42,191 nucleotides of DNA, from positions 1 to 42,191 of the forward strand of contig JAHDBJ010000042.1 of assembly GCA_020630435.1 (NCBI GenBank), given 5' to 3'. How positions within the stretch are numbered: the first letter of the stretch is position 1; every line of letters begins with the position of its first letter. This document shows positions 10,001 to 17,969 of this stretch, piece by piece. The notes beneath the pieces were generated by a model. It was not told the DNA's origin and made no database searches. It saw nothing but the letters and a program-made list of their open reading frames with translations. Origin of the DNA: Saprospiraceae bacterium. GTDB lineage: Bacteria; Bacteroidota; Bacteroidia; Chitinophagales; Saprospiraceae. The position numbers and the translations under genes are program-made.

Positions 10001-10875
10001 GAGGATTTTGTTTCAATCCTTTTGCCCGTTTCAGTTCCTATTTTTATAAAATAGTAAGAATGATCTTCATAAATATTTTGTTCACACTCAAATCGTTGTT
10101 GAGTAGGTTTATAAATTATTTTATCAGGAGATTGACCATAAAACAAAATAAAATCTTCTGGGTCAAATGAGCCATCATTTTGTCCCTCAAAATATAGGGT
10201 GTTTTCTTCCAAATCATCAATTCTTGGAGTACCTGAGAATTCAGGTAAACGTCCACCACCATTTCCATATATTTGTATATTTCGAGGATCAATATCCCTA
10301 GGATTTATATTCAAAACAGAATTGAAAAATTGATAATCTAATTTATAGATAGCGTTTTCTGAGACAGCAATTTTAAATATGTCACCATCAGATAATACAG
10401 AATTGAATGTTTGAGTTCTTCGAGTACTATTTTTTCTTTTTTTAGAGTCTTTTGGTGTGATTTTTAGCGTGAAAAATTTTAGACGTTCAAATATTCCATT
10501 AGGATTTTTCCTAAGTGGAATGAAAAAAATCTTTGCATATGGTTTTTTACGAGTCATTACAATTTCAGTATTAAAAACAATTTTTTCAGGAAAAAAGTCG
10601 TTAGGATTGAAATCAACAGGCTTAAATTGTTCGTATTCCGCATCTACAAATTCTATATGCAGATTAGTATGATTATCCAATTCGATTTGTTCCAAAAAAT
10701 AAGGTAAACTAGGATGTTTTGAAGTATAAATAGCATTTTCAAACATCATTGTATTCCCCATCCATTGAAGTTCTTTTTTTATGATAAAAGAATTATTAGA
10801 GTTGGCGGATGTTAAACCAACAAACAAAAAAAAGAAGAAAGATAAAATATGTTTATATTGTGCAGACAAAGCCAA
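7039..10875 (-). CDS. porU: T9SS sortase PorU (C25 gingipain-fold cysteine protease)
   Basis: Surface sortase that removes the C-terminal sorting domain of T9SS cargo and links cargo to lipopolysaccharide. The product is 1278 residues; P. gingivalis PorU is about 1158. The C25 catalytic pair is intact: H781 in YLGHGGPQGW and C815 in ITATCSFAAYDDPD, 34 residues apart, the same spacing class as the known enzyme. Long N-terminal beta domains precede it. At the C-terminus there is a sorting-like domain (YPNPF...GRGVYLYKV...KLVILK), which in PorU homologues is retained. The frame is closed by TAA two codons upstream of a TTG at 10875, and no ATG precedes the signal peptide (hydrophobic stretch FFFFLFVGL). 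A TTG start is therefore inferred. Precedes porV and diverges from porP/sprF. Confidence 0.93.
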   Translation of the reverse strand: MALSAQYKHILSFFFFLFVGLTSANSNNSFIIKKELQWMGNTMMFENAIYTSKHPSLPYFLEQIELDNHTNLHIEFVDAEYEQFKPVDFNPNDFFPEKIVFNTEIVMTRKKPYAKIFFIPLRKNPNGIFERLKFFTLKITPKDSKKRKNSTRRTQTFNSVLSDGDIFKIAVSENAIYKLDYQFFNSVLNINPRDIDPRNIQIYGNGGGRLPEFSGTPRIDDLEENTLYFEGQNDGSFDPEDFILFYGQSPDKIIYKPTQQRFECEQNIYEDHSYYFIKIGTETGKRIETKSSLSTASYLSTTFDDFIKHENDKINLLHNYEYASGSGKIWLGEHFDAVRSYDFNNFNFPNIEEGSEVKIKVGMALRKNGRATFSNFNVNAENFTFKSNNVRGVDVFDIDGVYANYGLAEGVFAATDDNIALSVTYNEAGAEGWLDYIEVNARRRLVYEGNPLFFRDMRTLTESSATFLVSNVSNQLLIWNISNPLHPFDQSYVINDNEATFSTEINSTLQTFVAFGKNNNFPEPDFVQKIEHQNLHEIDDTDMIIIYHKTFETAAMQLQEHRQNHSGLNVRIVEINQVFNEFSSGSQDPTAIRDFVKMVYDRTSNFKYLLLIGDGSFDYKNIYNRPNNNNYIPIYETANSFDPIFSFPSDDYYGLLSDNEGDDLRGGLDIAIGRLTVRTPVEAEQVVRKIIYYETSPNTLGDWRNRLTFVADDEDSNLHLNQEERIATRVDTVHKAFNLEKIYFDAFPQAASAGGSGYPLVTQALNNSIFKGHLVMNYLGHGGPQGWAQERVLGETDIAGWQNIDNLPLFITATCSFAAYDDPDFLSAGEQLLLKGDGGAIGLYSTVRAVFSSSNERLTRATFEQIFKKVDGEYATIGEILRLAKNSNSADTLQPNARKYLLLGDPALKLALPKYDIRTTSINGNIINGLDTLSALQEVTIEGMITDNSGILISDFNGTVFPTIYDKPVKTTTLANDSGSFQKDFLSQKSIIFKGAATVNNGLFKFTFVVPKDINYTFGKGKISYYAHDAQARDATGYYEDIIVGGTSPNIFQDDSGPLVEVYMNDDKFVSGGITNKDPILYIKIEDNIGINVVGTSIGHDLTAVLDDEDSSPFVLNDFYEAAVDDHRKGEVNYPLFNLDAGYHEVVVRAWDVSNNVGEGSTAFIVADDAQIALKHVLNYPNPFINKTAFQFEHNFPNQQLNIQIQILTVSGKIVKTIQEEITTDGFRVTGIMWDGLDDYGDKLGRGVYLYKVGIKAIQNDGTFSNTESRFEKLVILK

Positions 10876-11170
10876 TTTTTAAGTTAATTAGAAGAGCATA
10901 ACTCTAACCATTTGTATTACTATAAGCGTGTTTAATCTGTATATTACTGTAAAAACAAACTATAAGCTGTTATAAAAATCTACCTTTCTCTCTTAATCTA
11001 CTATATGTATATGTAAAAAAGAGGGAAAATGTAACCGCTAAAAGCAGTAAAATTTTCTAAAACTGTTATAGAAACGTTAAAAAAATCTTTGTATTGTTGA
11101 TTTTTGAGCAAAAGTAGCAGTTTTAAAAGACAGATGCTAATATTGAAAATACAAAATTGTTATTATTTCT

Positions 11171-12166
11171 ATGGCCAAAGTATATAAGATTATCAACCTG
11201 AGCTTCTTTTTTTTAATGACTTTAACATCATTAAAAGCACAAGATCCTATATTTAGTCAATTTTTTTCATCGCCTATACAACTTAATCCAGCTTTTGTAG
11301 GGAGTACTTATGCACCTAGAGTAGCAATAAATTATCGTAACCAATGGCCGAATCTGCCAAATGCCTATACAACATATGCTGTATCGGTTGAACAGTACTT
11401 TAGGCAGCTCAATAGTGGGATTGGAGTGATGGTGATGGCTGATAATGCAGGGGATGGACTATATAAAACTACTAAAATTAGTGGAACTTACGCTTACCAG
11501 CTTACCTTAGATAATGACATGTATATTCGTGGAGGAATTGAGATTGGAGTATTTCAAGCAAGATTAGATTGGGATAGATTAGTTTTTTTAGATCAAATTG
11601 ATGCTATAGAAGGGCCACTGTATCCTTCGGAAGAATCTAGACCTTCGAGTTTAAATAATAACTTTTTTGATGTTTCAACAGGTTTATTGTTTTATAGTAA
11701 AATGTTTTATGGTGGATTGACAGTAAAACACTTGAATACACCAGATGAATCTTTTCTTGCCATTAATGAAAATTTAGAAGAAGGACTACCAATGAGAGTT
11801 AGTTTGCATGGAGGTGCAGAATTTCCATTGTGGAAACGCAATAAATCAAGATCTGCTGCGTTTCTATCTCCGAGTATAATGTATATCAAACAAGGGGAAT
11901 TTAGCCAAGTAAATCTAGGCGCATATCTAGGACTTGGCGCAGTTTATGCTGGAGCTTGGTTTAGACATACATTTACAAATGCTGATGCAGCTATTTTCTT
12001 AGTAGGTGTTCAAAGAGGGGTGTTCAAGATAGGATATAGTTTTGATATGACAGTATCAGCATTGGGCTTAGATAATGGAGGAGCACACGAAATGAGTTTA
12101 ATTCTTAATTTTGACCAAAATAAACGTCGTGTAGATTACAATGATTGTTTTCAATTATTTAGATAA
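11171..12166 (+). CDS. PorP/SprF family T9SS outer-membrane protein
   Basis: 331-residue predicted outer-membrane barrel with signal peptide (MAKVYKIINLSFFFLMTLTSLKAQ). The family signature is clear: QDPIFSQFFSSPIQLNPAFVGS, then NYRNQWP, and a late GYSFDMTVSALG strand. In P. gingivalis PorP and F. johnsoniae SprF, family members act with PorK/PorN-type rings or with one specific cargo such as SprB. Bacteroidota usually encode many paralogues, so I do not assign a symbol. Its position, divergent from porU and just ahead of gldJ, differs from the flavobacterial porV-porU-gldJ-murF order and suggests a T9SS role rather than a cargo-specific one. A hairpin follows the stop. The divergent 295-base spacer upstream shows no exact consensus promoter. 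Confidence 0.88.
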   Translation: MAKVYKIINLSFFFLMTLTSLKAQDPIFSQFFSSPIQLNPAFVGSTYAPRVAINYRNQWPNLPNAYTTYAVSVEQYFRQLNSGIGVMVMADNAGDGLYKTTKISGTYAYQLTLDNDMYIRGGIEIGVFQARLDWDRLVFLDQIDAIEGPLYPSEESRPSSLNNNFFDVSTGLLFYSKMFYGGLTVKHLNTPDESFLAINENLEEGLPMRVSLHGGAEFPLWKRNKSRSAAFLSPSIMYIKQGEFSQVNLGAYLGLGAVYAGAWFRHTFTNADAAIFLVGVQRGVFKIGYSFDMTVSALGLDNGGAHEMSLILNFDQNKRRVDYNDCFQLFR

Positions 12167-12175
12167 AAATTTTAA

Positions 12176-12223
12176 AAATAAATTTGATTGAAACCTCTAG
12201 ATTATTTTCAACGTAATTTATTT
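12176..12223 (+). terminator. Stem-loop between porP/sprF and gldJ
   Basis: Nested arms AAATAAATT/AATTTATTT (12176-12184, 12215-12223) and TTGAAA/TTTCAA (12188-12193, 12206-12211) are separated by a symmetric 3x3 mismatch, closing a 12-nt loop. It starts 10 bases after the stop. It is AT-rich and is followed by G5 rather than a T-run, so it may be a weak terminator, an attenuator or an mRNA 3'-end stabiliser. Confidence 0.4.
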
Positions 12224-12326
12224 GGGGGCAATTTTTAAACACTATATTGAAGCCTTTTGTATAAATATTAATCATTAAGGATCAATTTTTGATTGACGTT
12301 ATTATTTTATAATACAAAAATATTTT

Positions 12327-12334
12327 TAACTTTG
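12327..12334 (+). promoter_or_regulatory. Putative -7 promoter box for gldJ
   Basis: TAACTTTG matches TAnnTTTG and lies 40 bases before the chosen ATG at 12374, predicting a leader of roughly 33 nt. No TTG sits at the usual -33 distance. It supports the ATG start over the open TTG at 12293, which lies upstream of this box. Confidence 0.4.
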
Positions 12335-12373
12335 TTTTCATTTTTTATCATTCAAAATAAACCTAAACGTACA

Positions 12374-13885
12374 ATGGAAAAATACTTGAAGTTGTTTGGT
12401 TTTATAGTTATCTCAGCTATGATTTTCGGAGCCTGTAAAGGTGGTAAAGGAGAACGTTCTTCTACAACTGGTTGGAAGTATAATGATACAGATTGGGGAG
12501 GATATGAAAAAAGACCAGATTTTGAAGGGCAACAAGCTGGACCAAATTTAGTGCTTGTCGAAGGAGGAACATTCACGATGGGCGTAACAGAAGAAGATGT
12601 TATGGGAGAGTGGAATAATATTCCTCGACGTGTAACGGTTTCTTCTTTTTATATGGATGAGACAGAAGTAGCAAATATTGATTATAGAGAATATCTATAT
12701 TGGCTAAGTAGAGTTTTAGTGAACTATCCAGAGGTACATAATGATGCACTTCCCGATACATTGGTATGGAGAGAAGAATTATCTTATAATGAACCTTATG
12801 TAGAAACATACTTCCGTCATCCTGCGTATGATTTTTATCCAGTAGTTGGTGTTAATTGGACACAGGCTAATGAATACTGTAAGTGGAGAACAGATCGCGT
12901 AAATGAGATGATGCTAATTGAAAAAGGAATTCTTAATAATAATAATGAACAAGTTGATAGTGATAATTTTAATACTGAAGCTTATTTAGATGGTCAGTAT
13001 GAAGGAAGTGTTCGTAAAAATTTAAAGGATTTCAAAACGGGAGGAGAACGTAGAGTGCGATTTGAAGATGGGATCTTATTGCCATCTTATCGTTTACCAA
13101 CCGAAGCTGAGTGGGAATATGCTGCTTTAGCACTTCAAGGAAATCAAACTTCGGCTAAAGATGAGTTAATTTCTGATCGTCGTTTATATCCTTGGGATGG
13201 AAATACTGTTCGAGAAAGAACACGTAATAAAAATCAAGGACTTATCCTAGCAAACTTCAAAAGAGGACGAGGAGATTATATGGGGATGGCTGGTAAGTTA
13301 AACGATAATGCTCCTATCGCTTCGGAGGTTCGCTCATTTATTCCCAATGATTTTGGTTTATATAATATGGGGGGGAATGTTAGTGAATGGACAATGGATC
13401 TATATAGACCACTTACAAGTATGACATTAAGAGATGTTGAAAATCACGATCTTAACCCTTACCGTGGAGGTAAATTCAAAAGTAAAATCCTAGACGAGGA
13501 TGGGAGACCTGTAGAAAAAGATAGCCTTGGACGCATTCGTTATCGTTATATTGAAGATGACGAGGTAGCTCATAGAGAAAATTATAAAAGAGGTCAGGTT
13601 TATGACTATCTAGATGGTGATAAAGATTCTGAAGTGTTCTATGATTATGGTAAATCGACTTTAATTAGTGATAAATCGAGAGTAGTGAAAGGTGGTTCTT
13701 GGGCAGATAGAGCATATTGGATGGTGCCTGGTACTAGAAGATTTAAACAAGAAGACCAAGCTGATAGAACCTTAGGTTTCCGTTGTGCTATGACAAGAAC
13801 GGGCAGCCCTGGAGGTAATAATATAAAAGGAGGGAATAAGTTTAAATCGAAAAGAAAGAAAAGTAGCAAACGTAAGTACAAATAG
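12374..13885 (+). CDS. gldJ: Gliding/T9SS lipoprotein GldJ
   Basis: Periplasm-facing lipoprotein needed for gliding and T9SS in Flavobacterium, a paralogue of GldK/PorK with a formylglycine-generating-enzyme (SUMF1) fold. The ATG at 12374 gives 503 residues with a lipoprotein signal, lipobox IFGAC, lipidated C21. SUMF1-fold landmarks run in order: LVEGGTFTMG, YMDETEVANIDYREYL, VVGVNWTQANEYCKWR, RLPTEAEWEYAAL, YNMGGNVSEWTMD, VVKGGSWADRAYW and RTLGFRCAM. The last 20 or so residues form a strongly basic tail rich in K and R. In F. johnsoniae the C-terminal part of GldJ is reported to matter for gliding more than secretion. murF follows, as in flavobacteria, which confirms GldJ over GldK. A strong terminator ends the transcript. 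Confidence 0.92.
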   Translation: MEKYLKLFGFIVISAMIFGACKGGKGERSSTTGWKYNDTDWGGYEKRPDFEGQQAGPNLVLVEGGTFTMGVTEEDVMGEWNNIPRRVTVSSFYMDETEVANIDYREYLYWLSRVLVNYPEVHNDALPDTLVWREELSYNEPYVETYFRHPAYDFYPVVGVNWTQANEYCKWRTDRVNEMMLIEKGILNNNNEQVDSDNFNTEAYLDGQYEGSVRKNLKDFKTGGERRVRFEDGILLPSYRLPTEAEWEYAALALQGNQTSAKDELISDRRLYPWDGNTVRERTRNKNQGLILANFKRGRGDYMGMAGKLNDNAPIASEVRSFIPNDFGLYNMGGNVSEWTMDLYRPLTSMTLRDVENHDLNPYRGGKFKSKILDEDGRPVEKDSLGRIRYRYIEDDEVAHRENYKRGQVYDYLDGDKDSEVFYDYGKSTLISDKSRVVKGGSWADRAYWMVPGTRRFKQEDQADRTLGFRCAMTRTGSPGGNNIKGGNKFKSKRKKSSKRKYK

Positions 13886-13962
13886 TATTTATGAATTATA
13901 CGATGTTTTAATGTTTAAAACAAAACTTATCGTAGGATAATAAAAATATATTCAATTTTAAT

Positions 13963-14005
13963 AAAAAGCCTCTGAGTTTTATATATAAACTCAGAGGCTT
14001 TTTTT
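13963..14005 (+). terminator. Rho-independent terminator of gldJ
   Basis: A 12-bp stem, GCCTCTGAGTTT (13968-13979) with AAACTCAGAGGC (13987-13998), is extended by an A5/T5 pair and followed by a run of Ts. It lies about 80 bases after the gldJ stop, so murF is likely expressed from its own promoter in 14006-14163, where I see no exact consensus match. Confidence 0.85.
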
Positions 14006-14163
14006 ATTTTAGTATTCAAATATTGTCATTTTATTATAAGTCTCAAAACTAGATAATCAAAAAGAATTTTCAAATTTTATATATTATTAGTTGAGCTTTA
14101 AAGCTTACTTAAAGAAGTTCAAAACAATAAATTATTTAAAGAAGATATTAGATAATACCATTT

Positions 14164-15468
14164 ATGGAAATAGATCAATTATACCAACTTTTTTTATCAT
14201 CATCAGGGATTACAACAGATACTAGAAAAATCAAAAAAAATATGATTTTCTTTGCATTAAAAGGTGATAAATTTAATGGTAATGAATATGCTATGGAAGC
14301 CTTAGAGAAGGGGGCTAGTTATGCTGTAATAGATGAAATAAAAGACAAGAAAAGTGATAGGTTTATATTTGTAGAAAACACATTACAAACACTCCAAAAC
14401 TTAGCAAATCACTATCGGAATCAACTTGATATTCCTGTAATTGCAATCACAGGAACGAATGGTAAGACTACAACAAAAGAACTCATTGGAGAGGTTTTAA
14501 AAAGTCATTATAAAACATATTATACTCAAGGAAATTTTAATAATCATATTGGAGTACCCTTGACCTTATTAGCGATACCAAGTGATTGTGAAGTTGCAGT
14601 AGTAGAAATGGGAGCTAATCATATCGGGGAAATTGATGCATTATGCAAAATTGCAAATCCAACACATGGACTAATTACGAATATAGGTAAGGCGCATCTA
14701 GAAGGATTTGGTAGTTTAGAAGGGGTTAAACAAACGAAATCAGAACTGTATAGATTTTTAAATCAAAAAAAAGGATTTGTCTTTATTAATCTGGATGAAT
14801 TATACTTAGCTGAACTTGCTCAGGATTGTAAATATAAAATTGCTTATAAAGAAGATACTAGTTTTGAGCATCCATACATTTATCAAGTTGAATATCTAAA
14901 TGAAGGAAACTACGTAAAGGCAGCTTTTGCTAATAGAAGACAAAATAGAATAGAAGTTAAAACTAATATGATAGGTAGATATAACTTTAATAATATTATG
15001 TCGGCTATTGCAGTAGGTAAATATTTTAAAGTGCCTTCTGTAAAAATAAAAGAAGTATTGGAAGATTATGTTCCTCAGAATAATCGTTCTCAAATTGTTA
15101 AAGATGAAACGAATACCTATATTCTTGATGCTTATAATGCTAATCCATCAAGTATGAATGCGGCATTAGATAATTTTAAAGAGATGGAACATCCTAATAA
15201 AATTGTTATATTAGGAGATATGTTGGAGTTGGGAGATGATGCAGAAGCAGAACATCAAAATATATTAAACAAAGCTATAAAAGGAAGCTATGATAAAGTC
15301 ATTACAGTTGGTGAAAATTTTCAGAATACACAAGGTGATCATATAACGTTTAAGACTGTCGATGCTTTAAAAGATTGGTTTGATAAACAATTGTTTAAGG
15401 AAACACATTTTTTATTAAAAGGCTCAAGAGGGATTAAACTAGAACAACTACTAAGAAAAACGCCTTAG
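14164..15468 (+). CDS. murF: UDP-N-acetylmuramoyl-tripeptide--D-alanyl-D-alanine ligase
   Basis: Cytoplasmic Mur ligase that adds D-Ala-D-Ala to the UDP-MurNAc-tripeptide, the last soluble step of peptidoglycan precursor synthesis. At 434 residues it has the three Mur-ligase domains: N-terminal substrate domain (TDTRKIKKNMIFFALKGDKFNG), central ATPase with P-loop ITGTNGKTTTKE (about 95-106) and EMGANHIGEI, and a C-terminal domain with DAYNANPSSMNAAL and LGDMLELG. The NANPSSM signature separates MurF from MurC/D/E. Synteny with gldJ is a flavobacterial hallmark. Its 3' end overlaps the convergent arginase-fold gene by 18 bp. Confidence 0.94.
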   Translation: MEIDQLYQLFLSSSGITTDTRKIKKNMIFFALKGDKFNGNEYAMEALEKGASYAVIDEIKDKKSDRFIFVENTLQTLQNLANHYRNQLDIPVIAITGTNGKTTTKELIGEVLKSHYKTYYTQGNFNNHIGVPLTLLAIPSDCEVAVVEMGANHIGEIDALCKIANPTHGLITNIGKAHLEGFGSLEGVKQTKSELYRFLNQKKGFVFINLDELYLAELAQDCKYKIAYKEDTSFEHPYIYQVEYLNEGNYVKAAFANRRQNRIEVKTNMIGRYNFNNIMSAIAVGKYFKVPSVKIKEVLEDYVPQNNRSQIVKDETNTYILDAYNANPSSMNAALDNFKEMEHPNKIVILGDMLELGDDAEAEHQNILNKAIKGSYDKVITVGENFQNTQGDHITFKTVDALKDWFDKQLFKETHFLLKGSRGIKLEQLLRKTP

Positions 15469-16554
15469 AGCATTCATCAACCGATTAGATAAATCATCAT
15501 TACAAGCGAGTTGATAATCTTCATAAGTACAAGGTATCAAGCGGTGTCTTCTATGTTGTTGTGTGGTTTTTAAAGGGACTTGCATCCACCATCGTCCTGT
15601 TATTTTACTTTTCCAAAAGGTAAGTTGATAATCAAAACTCTGTATGTCTACGATATACTCTGTAAGGTTTTCACTTGATACAGGGTAGTCATTGCTACGA
15701 TTAAAAAAGCCCTCCATGAAATACCAAATCATTTGGGCAACCAATGTTGCTGTTTTACTATCGTTGTCTTTATTAGGTTTATACCCATAAATACCTATTG
15801 AACTTAATTTGTCACTTAATCCAGCGTATCGAAAAAGTTTACAAGCTTCTTCTGCATAAAAACCATTAGGATTTACTGTTTTTACAGCACCAGCATCAGC
15901 ACAGCGAATGGTATTGAGATTAAAAGACATCAGATCCGCATCTCGAATAATAGCTTCTGCTATATCCATATTACCTCTAATTTTTCCTAAGCGAACATAA
16001 TCATAAAAATTTTCTTCCATCCATTGATTAACAGCAGGGTTATTCAAATAAGATTGAAAACCTATAATCCCACAGTTAAATAAATATTTTTTATATTTTT
16101 TTAAAATAATATTTAAATAGTCTTTTTCTGTATGTTCTTTTGAAAGAGTGTATGGAATAACATCTTCAACTAATAAAAGATTAGATAGTTGTTTTAATTG
16201 AAAATAGGATTGGAATTGACCAAGGACTTCATTCGGAACATCTCCTACAATAATAGGTGTAATTCCACCTCTTAATAACTCTTGTAAGACAGTACTAATA
16301 ACGTTTGTTTTATTCTCTCGAAGATCTCCAATATCTGCAATTTTTATAGGAGAAAATTGGTAATTATAGGAATACAAAATTTTTCTAATCGGGTTCGTTT
16401 GCTCATGGTTTGTACCTACGATTACTAGTCTAACTTTAGTTAGATCTGGCATAGATTTTGTGAAAAAACGAACGTGATTTTTTAAAAAATAATCTTGATG
16501 ATCAATACTTTCTAATACATCACCTGAGACTGGTGTCAACCAATTTTCTAACAT
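15451..16554 (-). CDS. Arginase/formimidoylglutamase-fold protein with altered metal site
   Basis: 367 residues. The second half is recognisable as the Bacteroidota arginase-superfamily branch usually annotated formimidoylglutamase: NPNGFYAEEACKLFRYAGLSDKL, SIGIYGYKP, then TATLVAQMIWYFMEGFFNR. True arginase-fold hydrolases bind two Mn ions through a GGxH motif, a DAHxD motif and SxDxD. Here those sites read GGITPIIVGDVPNE, LLVEDVIPY and SFNLNTIR, so the His and most of the Asp ligands appear to be missing. I infer that it is not a classical Mn hydrolase, though it may keep another activity or a regulatory role. It starts at an ATG 182 bases from the dehydrogenase start and is convergent with murF (18-bp overlap). 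Fold call is good; function is open. Confidence 0.75.
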   Translation of the reverse strand: MLENWLTPVSGDVLESIDHQDYFLKNHVRFFTKSMPDLTKVRLVIVGTNHEQTNPIRKILYSYNYQFSPIKIADIGDLRENKTNVISTVLQELLRGGITPIIVGDVPNEVLGQFQSYFQLKQLSNLLLVEDVIPYTLSKEHTEKDYLNIILKKYKKYLFNCGIIGFQSYLNNPAVNQWMEENFYDYVRLGKIRGNMDIAEAIIRDADLMSFNLNTIRCADAGAVKTVNPNGFYAEEACKLFRYAGLSDKLSSIGIYGYKPNKDNDSKTATLVAQMIWYFMEGFFNRSNDYPVSSENLTEYIVDIQSFDYQLTFWKSKITGRWWMQVPLKTTQQHRRHRLIPCTYEDYQLACNDDLSNRLMNALRRFS

Positions 16555-16710
16555 GAAATAAATTTAGTTTTTGTACTTCTATTAATTGAAAGTGTGTTAT
16601 TGTTTGAGAATTAAGAATATTCTATTGATTAGGAAGTTTAATGTGATTAGAATGGTTAAATTTTACAAACAAATGTAGTTTTTTTAATTAAAACCTAATA
16701 AAACTAATCT

Positions 16711-16718
16711 TACATTTG
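16711..16718 (+). promoter_or_regulatory. Putative -7 promoter box for the amino-acid dehydrogenase
   Basis: TACATTTG matches TAnnTTTG exactly and lies 26 bases before the ATG at 16737. The upstream TTG that would open the longer frame (16716) is inside this box, so the ATG start is favoured. No good -33 TTG is seen 19-20 bases upstream. Confidence 0.5.
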
Positions 16719-16736
16719 CAAGAAAAAGCCTTAACT

Positions 16737-17969
16737 ATGGATGAATTATTAAAAAAATATAAAGAAAAAGCCCCAGAAGTTATTTTTGAGTGGAATGATT
16801 CAGAAACTGATGCTAGAGGTTGGGTTGTTATTAATTCTCTCAGAAATGGAGCCGCAGGTGGCGGAACAAGAATGCGAAAAGGGTTAGACAAAGAAGAAGT
16901 CATCTCCTTAGCAAAAGTTATGGAAATTAAATTTTCTGTATGTGGTCCGCCAATAGGTGGTGCAAAATCTGGTATTAATTTTGATCCTAAAGATCCCAGG
17001 AGAGAAGAAGTCCTAAAACGTTGGTATAAAGCAGTTTTTCCATTATTAAAAAATTATTATGGTACAGGAGGAGATCTTAATGTTGATGAATTAAAAGATG
17101 TTATCCCTATTACAGAGGATCTTGGATTATGGCATCCACAAGAGGGTATCGTAAAAGGACATTTGAATGTTGAAAAGGGAAATAAAATCAATATTATAGG
17201 ACAGCTACGTTATGGTTGCGCAAAATTGATAGAAGATCCCCAATATGTACCAGATCCACCACACAAGTATGCTATAGCAGATATGATTACAGGATATGGT
17301 GTTTCAGAATCGGTAAAACACTATTATGATATTTTTAGAGGCAGCGAATTGAAAGGTAAAAAAGTTATTATACAAGGCTGGGGAAATGTAGCGTCAGCTG
17401 CGGGTTGTTATCTAGCCTTGCTTGGAGCAAAAATTGTTGGTATTATAGATAGAGTAGGAGGGGTCATTGTAAAAGACGGTATGAATTTTGATGAAGTAAA
17501 ATCATTATTCATTAATAAAGAGAATAATACTCTTACCACAAACAAATTAATTACTTTTGAAGAAGCAAATAAAAAAATATGGGGAATAGGCGCAGACATA
17601 TTTATTCCTGGAGCAGCTTCAAAACTCATAACCAGAAATCAAGTTGACCAATTGATAAATAATGGACTAGAAGTTATTGCCTGTGGTGCTAATGTGCCTT
17701 TTGTAGATGATACAGTTTTTTTTGGTCCAACAGCTAAATATACAGATAAAAAGATTAGCTTAATCCCTGATTTTATTTCAAACTGTGGCATGGCAAGAGT
17801 ATTTGCCTACTTGATGCAAAATGACGCAATAATGACAGATGAAGCTATTTTTTCTGATGTTTCTAAGACAATATTTGATGCATTAAATGAAATATATGAA
17901 GTATCAAAAACAACAAATAGAATTTCATCAAATGGTCTAATGTTAGCACTAAATAAATTATTAAATTAA
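16737..17969 (+). CDS. Glu/Leu/Phe/Val family amino-acid dehydrogenase
   Basis: NAD(P)-dependent oxidative deamination of an amino acid to its 2-oxo acid, cytoplasmic. The 410-residue product has the dimerisation/substrate domain with GAAGGGTRMRKG, conserved lysines K65 and K77 (GGAKSGI) and aspartate D113 in GTGGDLNVDE, then a Rossmann domain with the nucleotide motif QGWGNVASAAG (G-x-G-x-x-A type). Late landmarks include IACGANVPF and FISNCGMARV. Sequence alone does not settle glutamate versus branched-chain substrate; the short length (about 410, not 450) and the Bacteroidota context fit the Glu/Leu branch. Monocistronic by layout; the 347 bases after it hold only the next promoter. Confidence 0.9.
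   Translation: MDELLKKYKEKAPEVIFEWNDSETDARGWVVINSLRNGAAGGGTRMRKGLDKEEVISLAKVMEIKFSVCGPPIGGAKSGINFDPKDPRREEVLKRWYKAVFPLLKNYYGTGGDLNVDELKDVIPITEDLGLWHPQEGIVKGHLNVEKGNKINIIGQLRYGCAKLIEDPQYVPDPPHKYAIADMITGYGVSESVKHYYDIFRGSELKGKKVIIQGWGNVASAAGCYLALLGAKIVGIIDRVGGVIVKDGMNFDEVKSLFINKENNTLTTNKLITFEEANKKIWGIGADIFIPGAASKLITRNQVDQLINNGLEVIACGANVPFVDDTVFFGPTAKYTDKKISLIPDFISNCGMARVFAYLMQNDAIMTDEAIFSDVSKTIFDALNEIYEVSKTTNRISSNGLMLALNKLLN

Noticed and set aside
12293-12373. TTG-initiated N-terminal extension of gldJ
   Set aside because: It would bury the lipoprotein signal and begins upstream of a -7 promoter box.
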